DNA of 64,000 nucleotides from Stenoxybacter acetivorans DSM 19021 (lineage in GTDB: Bacteria > Pseudomonadota > Gammaproteobacteria > Burkholderiales > Neisseriaceae). Shown here piece by piece: positions 57,390 through 64,000 of the stretch. The DNA is taken from assembly GCF_000745895.1 (NCBI RefSeq), contig NZ_KN050771.1, positions 16,897-80,896 of the forward strand, in the 5' to 3' direction. Position 1 is the stretch's first letter, and the number at the start of each line of letters is the position of its first letter. The translations under genes and the position numbers were made by a program. A model generated the notes under the pieces. The model did not search any database and was not told the DNA's origin. It worked only from the letters and a program-made list of their open reading frames with translations.

Positions 57390-59174
57390 ATGGAACTGGA
57401 CATCAAACGTTTAATCGCCTATTTCGACGGCGTGAATGCCTTGGCTGAAGCCTTGAAACAACATTTTCCTGACAATGCAGCAAGTACAGCAGCCATTTAC
57501 AAATGGCGCGTCCGTTCGTCTTTGCCCTTAAATCAATTGGAAAAATTAGTGAGTTTGGCTGAAATTCAAGGAAAACCGCTGGATTTAAATGCTTTTATGA
57601 AATATCACCCCCTTTTCGGAGAAAAACCAATGAGCGGCAATAAACGCGTTATCATTTTTGATACCACCCTGCGCGACGGTGAACAATCGCCCGGAGCAGC
57701 GATGACCAAAGAAGAAAAAATTCGCATTGCCCGCCAATTGGAAAAATTGGGCGTTGATGTGATTGAAGCGGGTTTTGCCGCCGCCAGCCCCGGCGACTTC
57801 GATGCGATTCACCACATTGCACAAGTCATCAAAACCGCCACCGTGTGTTCATTGGCACGCGCCAACGAGCGTGATGTTCGTGCCGCGGGTGAAGCGGTTT
57901 CACCCGCACCGTACAAACGTATCCACACCTTTATTGCCACCAGCCCTTTGCACATGGAACATAAACTCAAAATGAAGCCGCAGCAGGTGAAAGAAGCCGC
58001 GGTAAAAGCGGTGCGCATTGCCAAAGAATACACCGATGACATTGAATTTTCCTGCGAAGACGCATTGCGCAGCGACATTGATTTTCTGGCGGATATTTGC
58101 GGCGAAGTGATTGCGGCGGGCGCAACCACCATTAATATTCCCGATACTGTCGGCTACACCATTCCGTTCCAAGCCGAAGTGTTTTTTCGTGAACTGATTG
58201 CCAAAACACAAAACAGCGATAAGGTGATTTGGTCTGCCCATTGCCACAATGATTTGGGTTTGGCTGTCGGCAATTCGCTGGCGGCGGTGATGGGCGGTGC
58301 GCGTCAAGTGGAATGCACAATCAACGGTTTGGGTGAACGTGCGGGCAACGCCAGTTTGGAAGAAATTGTTATGGCACTCAAAACCCGCCACGATGTATTC
58401 GGCTTGGAAACCGGCATTGACACCACCCAAATTGTGCCGACTTCAAAATTGGTGTCCACCATCACAGGCTATCCGGTGCAACCCAACAAAGCCATTGTCG
58501 GCGCAAATGCGTTTGCACACGAATCGGGCATCCATCAAGACGGGGTGCTGAAATGCCGTGAAACCTATGAAATCATGTCGGCGCAATCGGTCGGCTGGAG
58601 CAGCAACCGTTTGAGTTTAGGCAAATTGTCCGGCCGCAGCGCATTTAGAGCCAAATTGACGGAATTGGGCATTGAATTGGACAGTGAAGAGGCTTTAAAC
58701 GCCGCTTTTGCCCGTTTTAAAGAACTTGCCGATAAAAAACGTGAAATTTTCGATGAAGATTTACACGCCTTGGTATCCGATGAAATGATTCACCTCGCAC
58801 CGGAACGCTATAAATACCTCTCTTTACGTGTGCGCTCCGAAACCGGCGAAGCACCGCAAGCAGAAATTGTATTCAGCATCAACGGTGATGAAAAACGCGC
58901 AATCAGCAATGGTTCAGGACCGGTTGACGCTGTGTTTAAAGCGATTGAACACGAAGCCAAAAGCAAGGCGGATTTGCAATTGTATTCGGTGAACGCGATT
59001 ACGGCAGGAACGGAAAGCCAAGGCGAAGTAACCGTGCGCTTGGCACGGCAAGGCTTATTGGTGAGCGGGCAAGGTGCGGACACCGATATTTTGGTTGCCA
59101 GTGCCAAAGCGTATTTGTCGGCATTAAATAAATTATCAGAAGGACCGCGCATGAAAGCGCAGGGAACAATTTAA
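57390..59174 (+). CDS. leuA: 2-isopropylmalate synthase with N-terminal helix-turn-helix extension
   Basis: A 594-aa protein. Residues about 81-594 are canonical LeuA, which condenses acetyl-CoA with 2-oxoisovalerate for leucine synthesis: [48 protein letters not shown] and the C-terminal leucine-binding domain. Residues 1-80 ([20 protein letters not shown]..., [20 protein letters not shown]) look like a Cro/YdaS-type DNA-binding helix-turn-helix. The ATG at 57390 has AAAGGG seven bases upstream. An internal ATG at 57630 with GGAG upstream could give normal LeuA of 514 aa, so both forms may be made. Confidence 0.88.
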   Translation: MELDIKRLIAYFDGVNALAEALKQHFPDNAASTAAIYKWRVRSSLPLNQLEKLVSLAEIQGKPLDLNAFMKYHPLFGEKPMSGNKRVIIFDTTLRDGEQSPGAAMTKEEKIRIARQLEKLGVDVIEAGFAAASPGDFDAIHHIAQVIKTATVCSLARANERDVRAAGEAVSPAPYKRIHTFIATSPLHMEHKLKMKPQQVKEAAVKAVRIAKEYTDDIEFSCEDALRSDIDFLADICGEVIAAGATTINIPDTVGYTIPFQAEVFFRELIAKTQNSDKVIWSAHCHNDLGLAVGNSLAAVMGGARQVECTINGLGERAGNASLEEIVMALKTRHDVFGLETGIDTTQIVPTSKLVSTITGYPVQPNKAIVGANAFAHESGIHQDGVLKCRETYEIMSAQSVGWSSNRLSLGKLSGRSAFRAKLTELGIELDSEEALNAAFARFKELADKKREIFDEDLHALVSDEMIHLAPERYKYLSLRVRSETGEAPQAEIVFSINGDEKRAISNGSGPVDAVFKAIEHEAKSKADLQLYSVNAITAGTESQGEVTVRLARQGLLVSGQGADTDILVASAKAYLSALNKLSEGPRMKAQGTI

Positions 59175-59307
59175 GCCCAGTTCAAAAACCGTTTGCTTAT
59201 CCATTTCAGGCTGCCTGAAAAAGCCATTTATTTTATTTATCCGTTTCAGGCAGCCCATACCTTTTATAATGTGCTTCACTTAATCATCAAAAACAGAACG
59301 CAAAAGC

Positions 59308-59985
59308 ATGGCATCTTCTTCAGGCAGCCGTATCGGCAAAGCCATTAAAACCTATTTAATCACCGGTGTATTGGTGTGGCTGCCGATTATGGTTACTTTA
59401 TGGGTAATCGGTTACATCGTCAGTGCCGCCGACCAATTGGTTACTTTTTTACCGCAGCATTGGCAGCCGCAAAGCTGGCTTGGCGTGAAAATTCCCGGGT
59501 TGGGCGTATTTGCCGCTGTTATCGTGTTGCTTGTTACCGGCGTACTGGCAGCGAATGTATTGGGGCGAAAATTTATTTCCGCGTGGGACGCGCTGTGGGG
59601 GCGCATTCCCGTGGTAAAAAGCATTTATTCCGGCGTGAAAAAAGTGTCGGAATCGCTGCTGTCGGATTCACGCCAATCATTTAAAACACCGGTGTTGGTG
59701 CCGTTTCCGCAGCCGAATATTTGGACGGTTGCTTTTGTTTCCGGAAAAACACCCGCCGTGATTCAGCAAAGCCTGCACCCGAGTAACACCGCTGAAAACG
59801 ACGGTGAATACATTGCCGTGTATGTGCCGACCACACCCAACCCAACCGGCGGCTACTATATTATGGTACATAAAAACGATATTCGCCCGCTCAATATGAG
59901 CGTGGACGAGGCATTGAAATACGTCATTTCCTTGGGCATGGTACAGCCTGAATCCACACCGATTAAATTGGCTAAACCTGAATAA
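59308..59985 (+). CDS. DUF502 family membrane protein
   Basis: A 225-aa protein with two membrane segments (residues about 14-40 and 64-88) and a cytoplasmic or periplasmic domain. DUF502 hallmarks are the start KTYLITGVLVWLPIMVTLWVI, IPGLGVFAAVIVLLVTG, GRIPVVKSIYSGVKKVSESLL, and the C-terminal VPTTPNPTGGYYIMV followed by MSVDEALKYVISLGMV. The function of the family is unknown. It lies downstream of leuA after DUS copies near 59206 and 59246, on the same strand, and is probably independently transcribed. Confidence 0.88.
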   Translation: MASSSGSRIGKAIKTYLITGVLVWLPIMVTLWVIGYIVSAADQLVTFLPQHWQPQSWLGVKIPGLGVFAAVIVLLVTGVLAANVLGRKFISAWDALWGRIPVVKSIYSGVKKVSESLLSDSRQSFKTPVLVPFPQPNIWTVAFVSGKTPAVIQQSLHPSNTAENDGEYIAVYVPTTPNPTGGYYIMVHKNDIRPLNMSVDEALKYVISLGMVQPESTPIKLAKPE

Positions 59986-60184
59986 ATGGTTGTCGCTGAA
60001 CGATTATTTTCTGCACATGAATACCGCTTTTCATGTCAATTTCTGCCGCACAAAGCGTGATTGTTTCGGATTGCCACACGATGAAAAAGAAAATAGTTTG
60101 GCTGTATTCAGGCAGCCTGTTACTTTCAGCAATCAACAGCATCATGCGTGAACACAATTGGCAAACACAGGAAACCCAAACAAC

Positions 60185-60820
60185 ATGCGCAACTACATCA
60201 AAATCGGCGTAGCCGGACCGGTGGGTTCGGGCAAAACCGCGCTCATTGAAAAACTCACCCGCAAAATGGCGCAAGACTACAGCATCGCGGTGATTACCAA
60301 CGACATCTACACCCAAGAAGACGCTGAATTTCTCACCCGCAACAGCCTATTGCCGCCCGAGCGCATCATGGGCGTAGAAACCGGCGGCTGCCCGCACACC
60401 GCCATTCGGGAAGATGCCAGCATGAATCTGGAAGCAGTGGACGAAATGGCGGCACGTTTTCCCGATGTACAAATCATCTTTATCGAAAGCGGCGGCGACA
60501 ATTTATCGGCAACTTTCAGCCCTGATTTAGCCGATATTACCCTGTTTGTCATTGACGTGGCACAAGGTGAAAAAATTCCGCGCAAAGGCGGCCCCGGCAT
60601 CACCCGTTCAGATTTATTGGTGATCAACAAAATTGATTTAGCACCGCACGTAGGCGCAAGTTTAGCGGTCATGGCACACGACGCACAGCACATGCGTCAA
60701 GGTCAGCCATTTGTGTTTACCAATTTAATGACCATGCACAACGTAGATACCGTTATCGGCTGGATAAAAAAATACGCACTGATGGAAGATATTGCCGAAC
60801 CGGCAGATTTGGTGCGCTGA
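60185..60820 (+). CDS. ureG: urease accessory GTPase UreG
   Basis: A 211-aa SIMIBI-class GTPase that drives nickel insertion into urease. The P-loop is GPVGSGKT at residues 11-18. [15 protein letters not shown], the nickel-binding CPH in [32 protein letters not shown] and [13 protein letters not shown] are all intact. The ATG at 60185 was chosen over an upstream in-frame TTG because AGGA lies before it and the family starts [14 protein letters not shown]. Its stop overlaps the next start (TGATG). No urease structural gene is in the window. Confidence 0.93.
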   Translation: MRNYIKIGVAGPVGSGKTALIEKLTRKMAQDYSIAVITNDIYTQEDAEFLTRNSLLPPERIMGVETGGCPHTAIREDASMNLEAVDEMAARFPDVQIIFIESGGDNLSATFSPDLADITLFVIDVAQGEKIPRKGGPGITRSDLLVINKIDLAPHVGASLAVMAHDAQHMRQGQPFVFTNLMTMHNVDTVIGWIKKYALMEDIAEPADLVR

Positions 60821-61653
60821 TGCACAGCCGCTTAACACTGGCAACACGCCGCAATGCCGCGGGTCAAACCGTTTTGGGTAGCTGCTTTTACACCCCGCCA
60901 ATCAAAATACTCACCCTGCCCAATACCCACATCAACGGCGAACGGGATACACTGGCTGCCATACAAATGAGTTCATCGCCCGGACTGCTGGCGGGCGACA
61001 CCATCAATATTGATATTCACTTGACAGCAGACACACGGCTCAAGCTGTTTACACAAGCATTCACACGCATACAAGCCATGCCAAACGGCGGCGAAGCGCA
61101 GCAGCATATCCACATTCAACTGGATTCAGGCAGCCGTTTGTACTATCTGCCGCACCCGCTGGTACTGCATACCGATGCGGCACTGACACAAAACACCGAA
61201 ATAGCCTTAACCGATAACTGCATACTGATGCTGGGTGAAATCATCGCCTGCGGGCGCGTGCTTAACGGCGAATACTGGCACTTTCGCCATTTATCATCGC
61301 ATGTACATATTCACCATAATCAGCGGCTGATCCTTGCCGACAACACACAATGGCAGCCACAGCAGCAGGCACTGAATGTTATCGGACAAATGGAACACTT
61401 CAGCCATCAAGCATGTTTGTATTATGTCCACACAGGTTGCAACGCCGTACACATACGCGAATTGGCAAATCGGCTGCATGAAGCATTGCTGCTGCATTGG
61501 CAAGAGCATCATCATGATTATTTATGGGGCGTCAGCCAAGCAAGCAGCCATGCCCTGTGCCTGCGCGCCTTAGCCTTGCAAGCACAAACACTACAGCAAC
61601 TGCTGGAACAAGCAGCCGCTTGGCTTCGCCGTCATGATGCAGATACTGTATAG
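60820..61653 (+). CDS. ureD: urease accessory protein UreD/UreH
   Basis: A 277-aa UreD-type protein that with UreF and UreG docks on apo-urease for nickel delivery. Recognisable segments are LTLPNTHINGERDTL (normally ...GGLLGGD), SSPGLLAGDTINIDIHLTADTRLKLFTQAFTRI and YLPHPLVLHTDAALTQ with GEIIACGR. The protein is divergent and histidine-rich (for example HHNQRLILADN and WQEHHHDYL). It is translationally coupled to ureG. The pair is separated from any ureABC, ureE or ureF, which must lie elsewhere or be absent. Confidence 0.85.
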   Translation: MHSRLTLATRRNAAGQTVLGSCFYTPPIKILTLPNTHINGERDTLAAIQMSSSPGLLAGDTINIDIHLTADTRLKLFTQAFTRIQAMPNGGEAQQHIHIQLDSGSRLYYLPHPLVLHTDAALTQNTEIALTDNCILMLGEIIACGRVLNGEYWHFRHLSSHVHIHHNQRLILADNTQWQPQQQALNVIGQMEHFSHQACLYYVHTGCNAVHIRELANRLHEALLLHWQEHHHDYLWGVSQASSHALCLRALALQAQTLQQLLEQAAAWLRRHDADTV

Positions 61654-62241
61654 ACCAACAAGAAAACCTGATAAAAGCATTCAGTGGGCAATACGGCAAT
61701 GATAGGCTGCTTTCAGGCAGCCTTTTTGTTGTCTTGAGTGAGGGTAAAGGTCTGAATTGACGGTTGTGTAAAAGTCCAATTTCAGCGTTGCAAACTTAAA
61801 GTAAAGAAGCGTAATATGCCGAAAAATGTTAAGTGGCATCGTGTTATCTATCTGTATCTGCTGAGGATTGGGTAATGTATTCGGTGAACCAAAATTTATT
61901 AAACAGGCTGCCTGAAAGCACGGGACTGGGTTTCCATGCTTGCAGGCAGCCTGTTTGCGTTTAAAACACAGCCGTTTACGAAAGCATTTTTCCGAAAATA
62001 TTTTCGCAAATGGCTTAATAAGCAAAAAACGGCATACTGCCTGAGTAATAAAAATCAACGTATAAAACAGCACCCAGCCAATTGGCTTACTTAATTGTTG
62101 GGTTGTTGCTGTTAAATCCTGAGAGGGAGTTGGGCAATGCTGCCGATATTATGGGTTAAATTATCAGACAAGCTGCCTGAAAGCATAAGAAAGGGCTTTC
62201 ACACTTTCAGGCAACCTGTTTATGTAGATGAGATTTAAACG
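61654..62241. other. 588-bp stretch with DUS hairpins and no supported gene
   Basis: It contains single uptake sequences (about 61710) and two hairpins made of separated, inverted uptake-like sequences (61902-61956 and 62170-62218). The second precedes the small membrane-protein gene and recurs before its paralogue at about 62903-62952. A minus-strand frame across 61681-62073 spans the hairpins and has no family features, so I do not call it a gene. Short coding-like scraps (ELGNAADIMG near 62130) may be lipase/RTX debris. Confidence 0.5.
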
Positions 62242-62811
62242 ATGAGTGCATTTTATTTAATGGCTGTTGCTTTTATTTGGTTTAAATTAACCCAATGGAC
62301 AGGGAAGCTGTGGCTGAAATGGCGTAAAAATAAACCCAATACAAGCCGACTTTTGATTGATTTGTCTTTTATGCTGATTTTTCTGGCATGGTTTACCGCT
62401 TCGTTTTGGTATGGCGGTGGAAGAGTGCATTACTACAATGCCGAAGTAAAGCGATTATGCGCCATTGACGGTGGCATTAAGGTTTATGAAAAGGTTGTTT
62501 TATCACCAGAAGATTATGATAAGTTAATGAAAATCGGTCTTGGTTCTTCACCATCAGATAAATATTTTTTAGCATATCAGCTGGGAGGTAAAAGCCTAGA
62601 TACAATCATTAGAAATGGCAATCCAACCATAAAACGAGATAGAAATGTAGTAATGGAACGAGATAATAAAAAAATAATTGCTGAAATTATTCGCTATTAT
62701 CGCTTTGACGGAGGGTTTCCCGGTCCATGGGAAACACATGGTTTCAGTTGCCCTAATTACATTGATTTTAGTCTTGAACGATCAATCTTTACCAAGGAGG
62801 CAGTAAAATGA
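62242..62811 (+). CDS. small membrane protein, putative lipase partner/immunity, copy 1
   Basis: A 189-aa protein with two hydrophobic segments near the N-terminus (residues about 3-20 and 38-58) separated by a basic stretch (LWLKWRKNKPNTSR). A soluble domain follows, with RLCAIDGGIKVYEKVVLSPEDYDKLM and a Cys near the end (HGFSCPNY). I do not recognise a family. Its stop overlaps the start of a lipase-like frame (ATGA), with AAGGAGG as ribosome binding site, so it is coupled to that gene. A near paralogue follows at 62976. Confidence 0.65.
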   Translation: MSAFYLMAVAFIWFKLTQWTGKLWLKWRKNKPNTSRLLIDLSFMLIFLAWFTASFWYGGGRVHYYNAEVKRLCAIDGGIKVYEKVVLSPEDYDKLMKIGLGSSPSDKYFLAYQLGGKSLDTIIRNGNPTIKRDRNVVMERDNKKIIAEIIRYYRFDGGFPGPWETHGFSCPNYIDFSLERSIFTKEAVK

Positions 62812-62972
62812 GTAATTCTATTCAAACCATTTACCAACAATCTTTGTTGGCATTGGCTTCTTATTCAGAAAAAATGTATTCGATTAGCCAAATTTTATCA
62901 GACAGGCTGCCTGAAAGCATGAAAATGAGCTTTCATATTTTCAGGCAACCTGTTTATGTAAATTGGATTTAA
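62808..62972 (+). pseudogene. truncated lipase gene, copy 1
   Basis: A 54-codon frame whose first 24 or so codons (IQTIYQQSLLALASYSEK) match the start of the intact lipase at 63560. It then runs into the repeated DUS-containing hairpin (LPESMKMSF, FRQPVYVN) and stops just before the next gene. The catalytic region is gone. The junction lies at TTATCAGACA, which also marks the start of the repeat unit upstream of copy 1 of the membrane protein. Confidence 0.75.
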
Positions 62973-62975
62973 ATT

Positions 62976-63563
62976 ATGAGCGCATTTTATTTAATGGCTG
63001 TTGCTTTTATTTGGTTTAAGCTGACCCAGTGGACAGGAAAGCTGTGGTTGAAATGGCGTAAAAATAAACCCAATACAAGCCGACTTTTGATTGATTTATT
63101 TTTTGTGCTGATTTTTCTGACTTGGCTTGCTGCTTCATTTTGGTACGGCGGTGGAAGAGTGTATTACTACGATGCCGAAGTAAAGCGATTATGTGCGATT
63201 GACGGCGGTGTTAAGGTTTACGAAAAGGTTGTGTTATCGCCTGAAGATTATGATAAGTTAATGGAAGAAGGTTTACAATCTAAAGATAGTAATAACCAAA
63301 TGGCAAATTATTTTTCAGAAGATACAGGTACAGATATAACTATAAAAAAAGGTAACCCAACCATAAAAAGAAGCAGCTCAACCGTAATAGCACGTAATGA
63401 CAACAGAGTAGTCGCTGAAATTATTAGCTATTACCGTATTGATGGAGAATTTCCTGTTCCGTGGCACTCACATGGTTTTAGTTGTCCTGATTATCCTAAT
63501 TATGGAAATCGCCCTAATCGTAGTATTGAACGATCAATTTTTATCAAGGAGGCAGTAAAATGA
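62976..63563 (+). CDS. small membrane protein, putative lipase partner/immunity, copy 2
   Basis: A 195-aa paralogue of the protein at 62242. The first 90 residues are almost identical, including both hydrophobic segments and RLCAIDGGVKVYEKVVLSPED. The central part (residues about 100-140) diverges strongly, and the C-terminus is similar again (HGFSCPDY, ERSIFIKEAVK). A variable centre between conserved ends is what one expects if the centre sets partner specificity. It overlaps the lipase start by four bases (ATGA). Confidence 0.65.
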   Translation: MSAFYLMAVAFIWFKLTQWTGKLWLKWRKNKPNTSRLLIDLFFVLIFLTWLAASFWYGGGRVYYYDAEVKRLCAIDGGVKVYEKVVLSPEDYDKLMEEGLQSKDSNNQMANYFSEDTGTDITIKKGNPTIKRSSSTVIARNDNRVVAEIISYYRIDGEFPVPWHSHGFSCPDYPNYGNRPNRSIERSIFIKEAVK

Positions 63564-64000
63564 ATAATTCTATCCAAACCATTTATCAACAATCTTTGTT
63601 GGCATTGGCTTCTTATGCGGAAAATTTGATATCTGGTATTTCTAGAGACCCTTATATCGAAGCCCTGAAAAAGGAAAAAATGACCGAACGCCAAGCAAAT
63701 TCTTTTGTGGATGCCTGGAAAGTCATCGACCAATATACCGACGTATCGGGCGTATCGGCAACCGTATTTGAATCCACCCAAGGCACACGGCATTTGGCGA
63801 TTCGCGGCTCGGAAAGCCCCGGTGATTACTATGCTGATTATATTTTGGCATTGGGTTTTCCTTCTTATGTAAGTCCGCAATTTATTCAACTCCAAACACA
63901 AGTCCGCTCTTGGATTGACAGCGGTGCTTTAAACAACGGTTTTACTGTGAGCGGGCATTCACTCGGCGGTTATCTGGCGGCGGCAGTCGGTACTTGGTTT
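63560..64000 (+). CDS. lipase (alpha/beta hydrolase), N-terminal part, continues past window
   Basis: A 147-codon open frame running off the window. It starts MNNSIQTIYQQSLLALASYA and carries HLAIRGSESPGDYYADYI and the lipase nucleophile elbow SGHSLGGYLAAAVG (serine near residue 133). This is the class-3 or Mbeg1-like lipase pattern. In Neisseriaceae and relatives such N-terminal domains can be followed by RTX repeats and type I secretion, which cannot be checked here. It is coupled to the membrane protein gene before it. No signal peptide is visible. Confidence 0.8.
   Translation, partial: MNNSIQTIYQQSLLALASYAENLISGISRDPYIEALKKEKMTERQANSFVDAWKVIDQYTDVSGVSATVFESTQGTRHLAIRGSESPGDYYADYILALGFPSYVSPQFIQLQTQVRSWIDSGALNNGFTVSGHSLGGYLAAAVGTWF

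Noticed and set aside
61681..62073. Minus-strand open frame of 130 codons
   Set aside because: It runs through DUS hairpins, has a Cys/His/Lys-rich composition unlike a real protein and shows no family features or ribosome binding site.

Overview
The window looks like a chromosomal segment of a member of the Neisseriaceae (Betaproteobacteria). Three things point there: many copies of the 12-mer AGGCTGCCTGAA (reverse complement TTCAGGCAGCCT), which matches a DNA-uptake-sequence dialect described for the Simonsiella/Kingella/Alysiella side of the family; a complete MtrR/MtrC-MtrD-MtrE-type efflux locus; and a MisR/MisS-type two-component system. The genus is inferred from the uptake-sequence dialect and is not proven. 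Housekeeping genes share one codon style (TTG, GCC and CGC rich). Several AT-rich or enteric-like blocks do not.

Layout. 1-2.4 kb: oligopeptidase A (cut by the window edge), gamma-carbonic anhydrase and a small lipoprotein. 2.4-10.1 kb: a block with no uptake sequences, opening with broken IS5-transposase and DNA-adenine-methylase pieces. It holds a 785-aa AraC-type regulator, divergent from an M20 amidohydrolase and two tandem, nearly identical MFS exporters. 10.1-16.3 kb: mutL, dedA, gap and glnK-amtB. 16.3-17.1 kb: a YefM/RelE-type toxin-antitoxin pair bracketed by two copies of a palindromic element. 17.3-25.2 kb: a PAS protein, misS, misR, phosphomannomutase/phosphoglucomutase, IS30 debris, an EamA transporter, an esterase and a LURP-one-like protein. 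25.3-27.1 kb: nested IS1016-like and lipoprotein debris in front of an aldehyde dehydrogenase, with a copy of that gene's 5' end on the far side. 28.6 kb: tRNA-Pro(CGG). 29.4-30.9 kb: an amino-acid permease with an in-frame amber codon. 31-38 kb: mtrE-mtrD-mtrC and divergent mtrR. 38-48 kb: ABC-type binding lipoprotein, small lipoprotein, apaG, thiL-pgpA, typA, trxB, S9 peptidase and recR. 48-53 kb: an RTX-repeat remnant, glnA, ubiE, a DUF971 gene, a frameshifted HigA-type antitoxin and a BrnT/BrnA pair. 53-54.2 kb: moaA. 54.3-57 kb: an AT-rich putative effector/immunity island. 57.4-61.7 kb: leuA with an N-terminal helix-turn-helix extension, a DUF502 gene, ureG and ureD. 62.2-64 kb: a duplicated module of a small membrane protein plus a lipase, the first lipase truncated and the second running off the window.

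How the genes work together. The accessory blocks look like interbacterial-competition or addiction cargo: three type II toxin-antitoxin loci, two effector/immunity-like loci with duplicated immunity-like genes, and an RTX remnant. The regulator/amidohydrolase/exporter block looks like an acquired, inducible detoxification or amidated-compound handling operon. Small palindromic and mobile-element-like sequences mark several of the junctions. The strongest candidates for undescribed biology are the 54.3-57 kb island, the helix-turn-helix/LeuA fusion, the palindrome-flanked toxin-antitoxin cassette and the tandem lipase module.
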